64,000 nucleotides of DNA, taken from positions 1-64,000 of the forward strand of contig NZ_BILX01000023.1 of the NCBI RefSeq assembly GCF_004000785.1. Reading direction: 5' to 3'. Under the pieces are notes generated by a model. The model did not search any database, had not been told where the DNA came from, and saw only the letters and a program-made list of their open reading frames with translations. The DNA comes from Paenibacillus ehimensis NBRC 15659 (GTDB lineage: Bacteria; Bacillota; Bacilli; Paenibacillales; NBRC-103111). Positions within the stretch are counted from its first letter, which is position 1; each line of letters opens with the position of its first letter. The position numbers and the translations under genes are program-made. This document shows positions 1 to 8,086 of this stretch, one piece after another.

Positions 1-47
1 ACAGCATGCCCGAATGTGACTTCGAGCGGCTGTCCTTTGCCGTTCTC

Positions 48-1643
48 TCAGGAGTACAGCCCTCCCTCCAGCCGGGAGCTGGGTCTGCAGGCGCCTAGCG
101 GCACTTGGATGAGACTGGTAACGCCCTCCGCCTCCATCTTGTAAATGTTATCGCAATCGGCCGGGTTGAAGCTAAGAAGCGGATGCCCGTTAAGCCCGAG
201 AGCGACCGCCGCGATCAACAGCCGCTGAACCAGCATCCCCGCTTCCATCTGCTGAATGCGGTACCCCCGAAAGCCGAGCGCATCCGCATAGTGGTTTCTG
301 TCCGCGGCTACGTGCAGGCAAAGCGGAGTCTGGAACAAATTCACATTCCCTATCGTTATTCCCTGCTGCAGCAGCATTCTGTAGTCTCCCGGACGGATCA
401 GCCGCAGCTCGTGAGCAAGCGCATCGTAACGGTAAGCGCCGTCGGGAATACCTTCGATTCCGTACAAACAGCCGTAAATAGATACCCGCCTTCCGGGCTC
501 ATGACCGGCCGGATCCAAATCGTTCGTATAAGGGAACGAAGCCGTTGCCTCGTGGAGTAAAGCGGCTGTCTGATGAGCATCAACCGGGTTAAAAACAAAG
601 TCCAAGTGCGGCGAGTACCGTTTGCGAACGACCGAAGCCAGATCGAACGAAAGTCTTTGCGTTCTGGGCAGCGGGACCGTCTCCCCTCCGCCGGTCATCG
701 TTCCTCCGATATTCGCGGCATCGAGCGGACCGAACGATTCCGTCGTTTCCATCAACGAAGCTTCGTTCATTCGAAGCAGCATCGGGTACTCTGTAGTGCG
801 AAGCGAGCGGACGTAATGCTCATGCCGGATCGCGGGGAGCGCGGCACATAATTGGCGGGATGTCAAGACACCCGCTTCGGCTCCGCTGCCATAAAACCAG
901 GCGCCCGTAGGCTGCAGCGATAAGGGGATGACCGCATACACGCTCTCCTCCTGTTCGGCAAGACCAAGCAAGTGATTAACGGCCCGGTCGAGAAAACGGA
1001 AGTATACCCCCGTATGAAATCCGAACCGTTTGGCGGTTTCGAGCAGCTGTCCGATGAGCGCGCCGGCGTCAAGTCCTTGCAGACGATAGCCGAAGTTATT
1101 GTATTTATAAAAATTTTTCCAGTATATGGTAGACACAAACACCGCCCCGAAACAAGCCGAAAGGTCGCAGCGGTCCCCCAGCCCCCGGGCCAGATAAGCA
1201 TCAAAATCGCCAAGACGAAGCAAGACGAGACGATGATGCGCCGTATCGTAATGATAGAGCCCGACAGGCAAATCGTCCGTTTTCAAGTACACGTACAACT
1301 CGCTCGGATACAGGGAGCCGCCGGAAGGTGCGAACCTTCGGAGCGCGTGGAATACGCTGGTCTCTCCCTCCAGCCCTCCGTAATCCATGTAAAAGGCGGA
1401 CTGGCACAGCTGTGCAAGCCCGTAAGCATACCAGAGAAAATGACCGATATCGCGAATTTCCGGCCTATCCGGCACGGGTCTTCCTTCAAGGGTCAGCGGC
1501 ACTTCCGATGAGAGCGTAAAAGTCGGCAAGCCGCGGTACAGCTTATAAGCAAGCGGAGCGTTGTACCAGTCGGGTTCGAAGTCCGGCGGCCGGGAATGAT
1601 CAGGATCGTAATGCAGCTTGTGCAAAAAAGACTTAAGGCTCAC
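48..1643 (-). CDS. SagB/ThcOx-type TOMM dehydrogenase with tandem nitroreductase-like domains
   Basis: This protein probably oxidises azolines on a TOMM peptide to thiazoles or oxazoles using FMN, the role established for SagB/McbC dehydrogenases. The frame is open up to 2003, but those extra residues are out-of-frame YcaO sequence. I place the start at a GTG at 1643, preceded by a GGGGGAGA ribosome site and 23 bp after the YcaO stop, giving 531 residues. The first nitroreductase-like domain (about residues 70-270) carries the SagB signature RRFAPSGGSLYPSELYVY. A second, more divergent copy fills about residues 330-510. It is the last gene of the cluster inside the window; exporter or immunity genes may lie beyond the left edge. 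Family assignment is secure, substrate inferred from context. Confidence 0.88.
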   Translation of the reverse strand: MSLKSFLHKLHYDPDHSRPPDFEPDWYNAPLAYKLYRGLPTFTLSSEVPLTLEGRPVPDRPEIRDIGHFLWYAYGLAQLCQSAFYMDYGGLEGETSVFHALRRFAPSGGSLYPSELYVYLKTDDLPVGLYHYDTAHHRLVLLRLGDFDAYLARGLGDRCDLSACFGAVFVSTIYWKNFYKYNNFGYRLQGLDAGALIGQLLETAKRFGFHTGVYFRFLDRAVNHLLGLAEQEESVYAVIPLSLQPTGAWFYGSGAEAGVLTSRQLCAALPAIRHEHYVRSLRTTEYPMLLRMNEASLMETTESFGPLDAANIGGTMTGGGETVPLPRTQRLSFDLASVVRKRYSPHLDFVFNPVDAHQTAALLHEATASFPYTNDLDPAGHEPGRRVSIYGCLYGIEGIPDGAYRYDALAHELRLIRPGDYRMLLQQGITIGNVNLFQTPLCLHVAADRNHYADALGFRGYRIQQMEAGMLVQRLLIAAVALGLNGHPLLSFNPADCDNIYKMEAEGVTSLIQVPLGACRPSSRLEGGLYS

Positions 1644-1666
1644 TGTACTCTCCCCCTTCGACAGGC

Positions 1667-3610
1667 TTACGGAAACGGATGCGGATGCGGATTGAGCTGT
1701 TCGACCGTGAGCGGCTGCTTCGTATAGCCAAGCTGCGCGGGAACCTTCAGTACCCGCTCCAGCCCGGTAACACGCGTCAAATGATGCCCGAACGTCATCG
1801 GCAGCATCCCCGGAATCAGCACTTTGACGCAGGCTAACCCATTTCGCTTCAATTCGGGCGAGGTCTGATCGACTACGATCACATCCAGATTCAAGGAGCG
1901 GAATTTCTCCAAGATCATCTTCAAGTCGTCGGTAAGGTCCGCATGCAGGGCTTGCGGCGGGAACGCCTCCCGAAACGTCAGCGGAGGTCCGGGCTTTTTC
2001 CACAAGAAATCCAAACGCTTCTCCGTCTGCGGCAGGCCGTACAGCAGGGAGTGATGCTCCATCTCTCTCACTTGGAACGGATCCTCTGCCATCCGTTCGC
2101 TTTCCTGCCGCTTGGATTCGAATCGCTCATCCAGCGAGAGCATCATGCCCGCCAGCTCGAAGATCGCGCTTTTCAGCGCCCGGATCGGGTCGAGATGGGC
2201 TCCGGCCGCACAGATGAGGTTCATCCCGCGCGGTTTCAGGTTTTTCGCATAGGTCCAGATGCACGGGATGCCATGCTCCATCGTCGCATCGAACACGTGC
2301 AGCTCGTAGCCCGCCACCGCCTTCATCCGGTCGATCATCATATTCAGTTCGCGGTCACCGGCGGAATAAGGGTCGACACGGGAAAGCGGAAGCTGCGCAT
2401 ACCAGGTCAACAGGAATGAATCGCGTTCCAGCACTTCCATAATGCCGTGGAAAATGGCCTCCTCCATGCTGCCGCCCAAAGCGCATCCGTTGGACGTTTC
2501 ATAGACAACGCCGTTTCCGCAGCCGAGGCTGTAATAAGCGAGCAGCTCCGGTACCAGAATGGGACGATTGTGTATGATAGAGCGGCCCCAGACCCAGTCC
2601 ATCTCACGATCGGGATCGAACCGCCGGAACGGAAAATCAGGCCGCGCGTACTGCTCTTCCGCGTGGACTCCTACCTCGAGCGGATTTAACGCATGATCGG
2701 CGATCTCGCGGTAGCTTTTGCGAACCTTGGTCCATTTGCCTCGCGGAACTACACCGCAATGACGCTCCAAGCCTTCCAGTATCGCCGTCAGCTCGCTGTC
2801 CGCATAGGAGAGCGTCCGCCCGGAACTCGGTTCGTCTCCGCCGTAAAACGGAAGATTTACGGTAATATCGGCGAACGGCGACATCCCCTCTTTCATTTTG
2901 CCATTCATGAGCCCGGTCCGGAAATCCAAATAATCGCGGACAAGCACCTGCTTCAAATCATCGATCGAACGGCAGCGGAAGCTGTTCGGATGGACCTTCG
3001 GACTTGACCCAAGCGAGAAATTGGCCAGCTCCTCCGAATCTTCCGGCAAATCGCCGCAAATCGGGCACGTCGGATCGTGTAAAAAGAGATGGCGTGAAGT
3101 CTTCAAGGTTTTCAGATTCACCAGCAGGATTCGTTCCTCCAATTGAGGCTGTCCGCCGAGAAGCACGCGCCGGGCTTCCGCAGCCAGCAGAGTCGCCGCC
3201 TGCGTCAGTCCCGTACGGGAAGCCCAGGCGTCCTGTGGGATTCCGCCGCGTTCGGCAAGCTGCTGCTGCAGCACACGCAGCTCCCTGCGGTCGGTAGTGG
3301 CCATGAGCCGCCGCATGTCCGCGCATCTGGAGCATCCCTGAACGCCTGGCCGGACCAACGGTCCGATTAACGCCTCCCCAAAGGACACGAATCCCCGCAG
3401 CCACGGCACCTTGGCAGTCTGAAGCACCTCCTCCGCCTTATCCTGCACGGCAGGGAGCCAGCCATCCTGCGCAAGGATGACCAGATCAGCCGAACGGAAT
3501 TCCTCCTCCTCAAGCTCGACCGTACGGATCACCCAAAAGGAAGAATGCAGTTCGGCGCATATCAAATCCGCCAGCACGCCTTTGCCGATAACGGCTACAA
3601 CACTGCTCAT
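1667..3610 (-). CDS. TOMM docking-YcaO fusion cyclodehydratase (SagC/D-like)
   Basis: A 647-residue protein that should bind the precursor leader and use ATP to cyclise Cys (and Ser/Thr) to azolines. The N-terminal third resembles the E1-like docking domain, with paired Cys motifs (CSRCADM near 95 and CPIC near 185) likely to bind zinc. The C-terminal YcaO domain shows acidic ATP/Mg residues (EEAIFHGIMEVLERDS near residue 385) and ends in a proline-rich tail, NPHPHPFP. A PxPxP C-terminus is a known feature of azoline-forming YcaO proteins. Its ATG overlaps the stop of the upstream ThiF-like gene (ATGA) and has a GAGGAGG ribosome site, so translation is coupled. This matches the docking/YcaO fusions of Bacillus heterocycloanthracin clusters. 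Confidence 0.92.
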   Translation of the reverse strand: MSSVVAVIGKGVLADLICAELHSSFWVIRTVELEEEEFRSADLVILAQDGWLPAVQDKAEEVLQTAKVPWLRGFVSFGEALIGPLVRPGVQGCSRCADMRRLMATTDRRELRVLQQQLAERGGIPQDAWASRTGLTQAATLLAAEARRVLLGGQPQLEERILLVNLKTLKTSRHLFLHDPTCPICGDLPEDSEELANFSLGSSPKVHPNSFRCRSIDDLKQVLVRDYLDFRTGLMNGKMKEGMSPFADITVNLPFYGGDEPSSGRTLSYADSELTAILEGLERHCGVVPRGKWTKVRKSYREIADHALNPLEVGVHAEEQYARPDFPFRRFDPDREMDWVWGRSIIHNRPILVPELLAYYSLGCGNGVVYETSNGCALGGSMEEAIFHGIMEVLERDSFLLTWYAQLPLSRVDPYSAGDRELNMMIDRMKAVAGYELHVFDATMEHGIPCIWTYAKNLKPRGMNLICAAGAHLDPIRALKSAIFELAGMMLSLDERFESKRQESERMAEDPFQVREMEHHSLLYGLPQTEKRLDFLWKKPGPPLTFREAFPPQALHADLTDDLKMILEKFRSLNLDVIVVDQTSPELKRNGLACVKVLIPGMLPMTFGHHLTRVTGLERVLKVPAQLGYTKQPLTVEQLNPHPHPFP

Positions 3611-5580
3611 GGCAAAACCTCCTCTCTCAGCGCAACGCCCAGGACGTGCACAGGCCCTTTATTCAAAAAGGGATCGAGCCTGTAATCAAATACATGCAGC
3701 TGTCTGCCGTGCTGCTTGAGCTGTTGTATGGCGGAGGCCAGCACGCTGGCCTGCGATGTTTCTTCGAAGGCTGGGACGGTCAAGCTGCGCGGCCGGACCT
3801 TCTTCGGTGCCCGGCTTGGAACCGAAGCAATCCGAACCTGAAGCCGGGGTTTTTGACTTTGAACCTCCGACAGCGCTTGGAGAAGAGCCCTTCGAAGCGC
3901 AAGGGTGATATGCAAATCGACGCCCGTGTACCATCTTCCGCCGATTTCCGCACGCACCACCGGGAAACCGAGCAGCTCTTCCTCCAGAACGAGGCCCGGC
4001 TCCCCCTGCAGCGTAGACAAGGATTTCAAATAATAACGGGCCAGCTCGTCATCCACCCTACTCAGCTGCACCGGAGTGACAAGCTGCTTTAGACCGGTCC
4101 GCCGAAGGTCCAGCTCTTCCGCCAGACACTTTCGCAAGCCCCGCCATACGGCTTCGGTCAGCGTCTCTCCCGCCCCGATGCCGACATATTCGTGCTCATG
4201 CAGACCGGCTGCATCCGTTTCCGACGGAACTGAAGCCTGCCGCGTAAGTTCAGCCAAACGGGACGTATAAGCTTCCAGCCCGGCAAGTGCCGACTCCCGT
4301 CTTGCTTCCTCATGCGTCAATCCTGTACCGACTATGGAAGGAAGCAGTTCAACCGGCCCGTCCGAGAGCGGATCCGCCACCTGAACCCGGCATTGCGCAA
4401 GCGGCAGCTGCTTTAAGTCGCCTTCGTCCCACTCATAAAAAATGCCCGTATCCGGCGAGGTTAACCGTTCACAATAATCCAGTAGCGGGCTGTGCCTTCC
4501 GCTTTGCGGCGCCGGGTCCGAATCCTGCATCAGCCGCAGCTCGATATCCGGAATCCGTTCAATCCGGTTGCAGCCGCTCACCATCGGGTGAGGCAGGAAC
4601 GAGTACCAATCTCCTTCCAGCGTCTCCAGGTTCAGCAGATATACCGCCTGATTTCGCAGCGGATCGGCAGCCCCTGTTACCGTTTTGAACAGCTCGAACA
4701 CGATCACATTCGACAGCAAGGCCCCGGCGTGGACAGAAAACGTGTGCTGCTGCGGATCTTGACGAAGAACGGGCTGATGAATGCGCCGCAGCGCAGACTC
4801 CCAACCGTTCCCGTCTTCCGGCCGCTCAAGAGGCCCTGCCAAACCCGCTTGCTGCAGGCAAATCGCGGGAAGAAAAAGCTTTCCTTCCTCTTTGCAGGCC
4901 GCATGGACGATCCGAAGCTTTTCGACATCCCCCTCCTGCGATACGTACATGACGGAATCGAACGGTTTCAGGACCTCCCGCCAAGCGGAAGCGTCCCGTC
5001 CGGGGTAAGCCACTTCCACAATATGTATTTCCGGATCGGATTTCCGGGCATGCTCCCCCAGCTCCTTCAACCGCTCGCGGTTGGTCGGCGAAGAATCGCC
5101 AATGGCCACTCCCATTCGAGGCAGCCCGGATTCCAGCAAGGCCGCCACCAATGAAACCAGAAAAGCACCGGAGCCAACCGCTAACACCTTCTGTTGGCGA
5201 TACTGCTCGAAGCGGTGCGCGCCGGAACCTCCAAAATTGCTCAGAAATTCAATTTGCGAGCCGAACTTTTCAAGAATCCTTTCCGATAGCCGGTGAGGGA
5301 GGTCTCCGCTGACATCTCTTGCGAAGCCGTTTTGGATCAATAAAGCCGCAATATCGAACACGCGGCCTTTGTGCGGCTCCGGCAAGCCGTCCGTCAATTC
5401 CATAAGCGTGTAATTCCCGTTAAATACCGGTATCAGCTTCTCGACCCAACGATCAATGGACTCGCCTTCCAACCGGAACGAGCCCATGTTGTTTCTAAAA
5501 TAGACCGCGCCGCTCGGATCGGGAACAAAAAAGGTGTCCCCATTGATTTTCGGGCGCACGGAAGCATCTAATATGGTCAT
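3607..5580 (-). CDS. ThiF/E1-like thiazole-containing bacteriocin maturation protein
   Basis: A 657-residue partner protein of heterocycloanthracin-type TOMM pathways (the family annotated as 'putative thiazole-containing bacteriocin maturation protein'). Residues 1-110 look like a RiPP-recognition winged-helix region. A Rossmann/E1-like segment follows, with a nucleotide-binding glycine stretch (AVGSGAFLVSLVAALL near residue 135) but without an obvious adenylation-competent E1 active site. The C-terminal half lacks recognisable catalytic residues and may be a degenerate YcaO-like scaffold. The ATG at 5580 has an excellent AGGAGG site and its own promoter candidate upstream. The gene overlaps the YcaO gene by 4 nt. 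Its exact biochemical step is unknown to me; leader binding and complex formation are the likely roles. Confidence 0.88.
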   Translation of the reverse strand: MTILDASVRPKINGDTFFVPDPSGAVYFRNNMGSFRLEGESIDRWVEKLIPVFNGNYTLMELTDGLPEPHKGRVFDIAALLIQNGFARDVSGDLPHRLSERILEKFGSQIEFLSNFGGSGAHRFEQYRQQKVLAVGSGAFLVSLVAALLESGLPRMGVAIGDSSPTNRERLKELGEHARKSDPEIHIVEVAYPGRDASAWREVLKPFDSVMYVSQEGDVEKLRIVHAACKEEGKLFLPAICLQQAGLAGPLERPEDGNGWESALRRIHQPVLRQDPQQHTFSVHAGALLSNVIVFELFKTVTGAADPLRNQAVYLLNLETLEGDWYSFLPHPMVSGCNRIERIPDIELRLMQDSDPAPQSGRHSPLLDYCERLTSPDTGIFYEWDEGDLKQLPLAQCRVQVADPLSDGPVELLPSIVGTGLTHEEARRESALAGLEAYTSRLAELTRQASVPSETDAAGLHEHEYVGIGAGETLTEAVWRGLRKCLAEELDLRRTGLKQLVTPVQLSRVDDELARYYLKSLSTLQGEPGLVLEEELLGFPVVRAEIGGRWYTGVDLHITLALRRALLQALSEVQSQKPRLQVRIASVPSRAPKKVRPRSLTVPAFEETSQASVLASAIQQLKQHGRQLHVFDYRLDPFLNKGPVHVLGVALREEVLP

Positions 5581-5636
5581 CTCACTCCTCCTAATCCATA
5601 CTTTTGGTCAATCCGGCCGGATGTTCACTGCTATCT

Positions 5637-5665
5637 TATGTAATGTCGTTTGTCCTTCTTGTCAA
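5637..5665 (-). promoter_or_regulatory. SigA-type promoter for the TOMM enzyme genes
   Basis: A perfect TTGACA -35 element (5660-5665) lies 17 bp upstream of TACATA (5637-5642) on the minus strand. It falls between the precursor and the ThiF-like gene. With the hairpin just upstream it would let the enzymes be transcribed independently of the precursor. The -10 match is only moderate. Confidence 0.5.
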
Positions 5666-5684
5666 TTATTTTCTAGGGCCGTTC

Positions 5685-5726
5685 CAGCCCCTGCGGTCCG
5701 GATCAAAGCAGCATTAGCAGGGGCTG
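5685..5726 (-). terminator. Hairpin after the TOMM precursor gene (partial terminator or processing site)
   Basis: A perfect 10-bp stem (5685-5694 with 5717-5726, CAGCCCCTGC arms) with a 22-nt loop lies 29 nt after the precursor stop. No strong U-run follows, only an A-rich stretch, so it may be a leaky terminator or an RNA-stability element that raises precursor over enzyme levels, as is common in RiPP operons. Confidence 0.5.
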
Positions 5727-5754
5727 ATACTAGCGGGGCGATCCCGTTAATGAC

Positions 5755-6048
5755 TTAACCGCAGCGTCCGCCGCAACGTCCGCAACCTCCGCAACCTCCG
5801 CAGCGTCCGCAGCGTCCGCCTCCGCATGCGCATGCGCAGCCTCCGCCGCAGAAGCAGCTGCAGAAGCAACGGAAGCAGCCGCAGCCGCATGGACAACGGA
5901 AACAACCGCAACCGCCGCAACCACCGCAACCGCCGCCACACAGACGAGAATCGGCTTCGTACTCGCCCTGATGTTGGAAAGGCGTCACCTGACCCGCATT
6001 GTAGGCCGCGACCTGCAACTGCTGAAGCTCATTCTGAAATTCACTCAT
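5755..6048 (-). CDS. Heterocycloanthracin/sonorensin-family TOMM precursor peptide
   Basis: A 97-residue precursor. Residues 1-36 form a Gln/Glu-rich leader (MSEFQNELQQLQVAAYNAGQ...) ending near DSRL. Residues 37-97 are the core: 22 Cys in 61 residues, otherwise mostly Gly with Arg, Phe and Ala, in CGGC, CGC, CFRC and CRC patterns. There is one Ser and no Thr in the core, so nearly all heterocycles would be thiazoles. The ATG at 6048 is chosen because GGAGGG lies 10 nt upstream; an ATG at 6057 sits almost on top of that site. It precedes the three modification genes in the same orientation. The opposite strand is also open over this stretch, but with a low-complexity product. The length, leader and Cys periodicity fit the heterocycloanthracin family. 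Confidence 0.9.
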   Translation of the reverse strand: MSEFQNELQQLQVAAYNAGQVTPFQHQGEYEADSRLCGGGCGGCGGCGCFRCPCGCGCFRCFCSCFCGGGCACACGGGRCGRCGGCGGCGRCGGRCG

Positions 6049-6081
6049 GTTGAACATTCCCTCCGTCAAAATAAAGTAGTG

Positions 6082-6095
6082 CCGGCTCGAGCCGG
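6082..6095. promoter_or_regulatory. Perfect 14-bp palindrome upstream of the TOMM precursor
   Basis: CCGGCTCGAGCCGG, a perfect dyad, sits 33 nt upstream of the precursor start codon. It could be an operator or an mRNA hairpin in the 5' leader. No regulator gene is adjacent within the window. Confidence 0.35.
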
Positions 6096-6285
6096 AGACT
6101 GGCAAGAGATTGAAAGGAAGAACCCGGGCAAGAAGCGTGCTTCCGTGATCGCGCTTTCTCTGCTCTCGACAGAACATACAACATTTTTATGAATTTCGAT
6201 CCGCATGTGTTACGGGGTGCCAAGCTTAATTCCGAATCATTTTTCAATAATGGTGAAAAGTAGGTTTTCATATCGGATAATGGCG

Positions 6286-6319
6286 AATAACCCGGACGAC
6301 TTGTGTCATCCGGGTTATT
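6286..6319 (-). terminator. Hairpin terminator downstream of the gerA-like gene
   Basis: AATAACCCGGATGAC pairs with GTCGTCCGGGTTATT through a 15-bp stem (one G-T) and an ACAA loop. It lies 23 bp after the gerA-like stop and separates that gene from the TOMM cluster. The U-run is poor, but the stem is very strong. Confidence 0.65.
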
Positions 6320-6342
6320 GCGATAAGCGAATCCATGCTTCT

Positions 6343-7962
6343 TTATCCGCGGCGCTTCGGCTGTTTTACCCTCAGGGCCTTCGAACGGCGTGTCATTAAA
6401 GGAAGCGGCGCGCGCAGGACGAAGTCCTTCCAATCCCCGAGCCGGTAAGGAGCCGCCGGGCTCAAGTAAGGAATGCCGAAGCTCTTCAGCTTGGCCAAAT
6501 GGCTGCATACCAGCAGGAAGAACAGGATAACCCCGTACAATCCGAAGATGGCCGCCGAAAACATCGTACCGAAGCGTATGATCCGCAAAGCAATTCCTGC
6601 GCTGTATTGAGGGATGGCAAACGAAGAAATCGCCGTAATGGCAACGACGATGACCATGATCGAGCTGACGATGCCGGCTTGTACCGCCGCTTCCCCGATG
6701 ACCAGGCCGCCTACGATGCCGATGGTCTGGCCGATCGGCTTCGGCAAGCGCAAACCGGCCTCACGCAATATTTCGATCGATACTTCCATGATCAACGCTT
6801 CGATTAACGAGGGGAAGGGCACGCCCTCCCTTGAGCCTGCGATGGACACCGCCAATTTGGTAGGAATCAGCCCTTGATGGAACGAGATGAACGAAATGTA
6901 GAGTGCGGGTCCGATCGTGGAAATCAGCGCTGCGATATAACGCAGCACGCGCACGAGCGTGCCCGGGATCCAGCGCTCGTAATAATCCTCCGGGGATTGC
7001 AGCAGCATGCTGATGCTTACCGGCACAATCAGCGCAGACGGGGAGCCGTCCAGCAGGATCGCCACCCTGCCTTCCATCAGCGCGCTGTTTACCCGATCCG
7101 GCCGTTCCGTATTTTGCACTTGGGGAAACAGCGTAAGATGGTTGTCTTCGATAAATTGTTCGATATACCCGGAATCGGGAACGTCGTCTATATCGATCCG
7201 GGCGATGCGCTGCCGGACCTCCTGCACCAATGCGTCATTGGCAATGTCGCTGTTGTAAGCGATGGCTGCCGTTTTGGGAGCTTTGCGCCCCACCATGGTA
7301 TATACGATACATAGGGTGTGGCTCCCGCCAAGCTGACGCAGCAGCGCGGTGTTATCCGCCAGGCTTTCGTTGAAGCTGACCCGCGGTCCCCGGACCAAAG
7401 ATTCCGAGGACGGCTCGCCGAGACTGCGTTTTTTCTCGCTCCCGGTGGCCAGGACGAAGACGTTCGGGCAGCCGTCGATCAAGAGTCCGGCATTCCCTTT
7501 CCACAAACCGGGCAGCAAATCGCGGAGGTTCCCTGCTTCGCCCAGCCCGCTGACGGACAGGATGCGGTTTTTGATAAGCGGTGGCAGCCCTTCCGCGCAG
7601 CTTGGCATCGTAAAGTCGGACATCAGGGCGGGTAATATGTGCGTATCGATGTAGTTTTTGTCGGCGAGCTCCTTCACGATGACCAAGGCTGCCTTTATAC
7701 GCGATTCGCCAACTCGAAACGTTCGGATCAAAAGGTCGTCATTGCGGCCTAATCTGTCTTGAAGCTCCGACAAGTCCTTCTCGAACGTTCCGGTAAAGTC
7801 ATATAACCGCTCTTCCGCGTCAGGCTTGCTGCTGCTGCGGATCGCCAAAACCGATTTCAACCAAGCTCCCAGCTTGTACACACCATAGGGCACCAGACTG
7901 CACAGGACGGCTTGCAAAATAACTTCCCAATTCATCATATAAGTCGAAATAAACTTCCACAT
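6343..7962 (-). CDS. GerA-family spore germination protein
   Basis: An integral inner-membrane protein of the GerA/SpoVAF receptor family, which takes part in the response of dormant spores to nutrient germinants. A hydrophilic N-terminal domain (about residues 50-280) precedes five or so membrane segments (about 295-500, e.g. RYIAALISTIGPALYISFIS and a Gly/Ile-rich pair near 400) and a basic tail. I prefer the ATG at 7962, about 8 nt after a GGGGGG run, over the in-frame ATG at 7992; this gives 539 residues. The first 35 residues contain an extra hydrophobic stretch not typical of GerAA. No GerB or GerC partner is adjacent, so it is solitary here. Confidence 0.9.
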   Translation of the reverse strand: MWKFISTYMMNWEVILQAVLCSLVPYGVYKLGAWLKSVLAIRSSSKPDAEERLYDFTGTFEKDLSELQDRLGRNDDLLIRTFRVGESRIKAALVIVKELADKNYIDTHILPALMSDFTMPSCAEGLPPLIKNRILSVSGLGEAGNLRDLLPGLWKGNAGLLIDGCPNVFVLATGSEKKRSLGEPSSESLVRGPRVSFNESLADNTALLRQLGGSHTLCIVYTMVGRKAPKTAAIAYNSDIANDALVQEVRQRIARIDIDDVPDSGYIEQFIEDNHLTLFPQVQNTERPDRVNSALMEGRVAILLDGSPSALIVPVSISMLLQSPEDYYERWIPGTLVRVLRYIAALISTIGPALYISFISFHQGLIPTKLAVSIAGSREGVPFPSLIEALIMEVSIEILREAGLRLPKPIGQTIGIVGGLVIGEAAVQAGIVSSIMVIVVAITAISSFAIPQYSAGIALRIIRFGTMFSAAIFGLYGVILFFLLVCSHLAKLKSFGIPYLSPAAPYRLGDWKDFVLRAPLPLMTRRSKALRVKQPKRRG

Positions 7963-8031
7963 GCACGTCGCCCCCCATATTATGGTGGGCAAACCGGAAT
8001 CTTGTTATGCGAAGCGACGGCTGAATAACAA

Positions 8032-8061
8032 AAATCCACCTATGCTTCCATAGATGGATTT
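8032..8061 (-). terminator. Rho-independent terminator of glutamate dehydrogenase
   Basis: A 13-bp stem (AAATCCATCTATG with CATAGGTGGATTT) with a GAAG loop, followed by TTTTTG on the minus strand, 25 bp after the dehydrogenase stop. Confidence 0.88.
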
Positions 8062-8086
8062 CCGCCATGCTTCTATAAATATACGC

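Noticed and set aside
1..47. Continuation of the TOMM cluster at the left edge
   Set aside because: The 47 bases after the dehydrogenase stop show an ATG near position 7 but no ribosome site, so no gene can be supported.
1644..2003. N-terminal extension of the dehydrogenase frame to 2003
   Set aside because: It lies within the YcaO coding sequence in another frame, has no homologous-looking residues, and a good GTG start with ribosome site exists at 1643.
5730..5941. Ala/Val-rich and Arg/Leu-rich frames overlapping the TOMM precursor on the same strand
   Set aside because: They are alternative frames of the repetitive Cys/Gly codons; only the Cys-rich frame has a leader and ribosome site.
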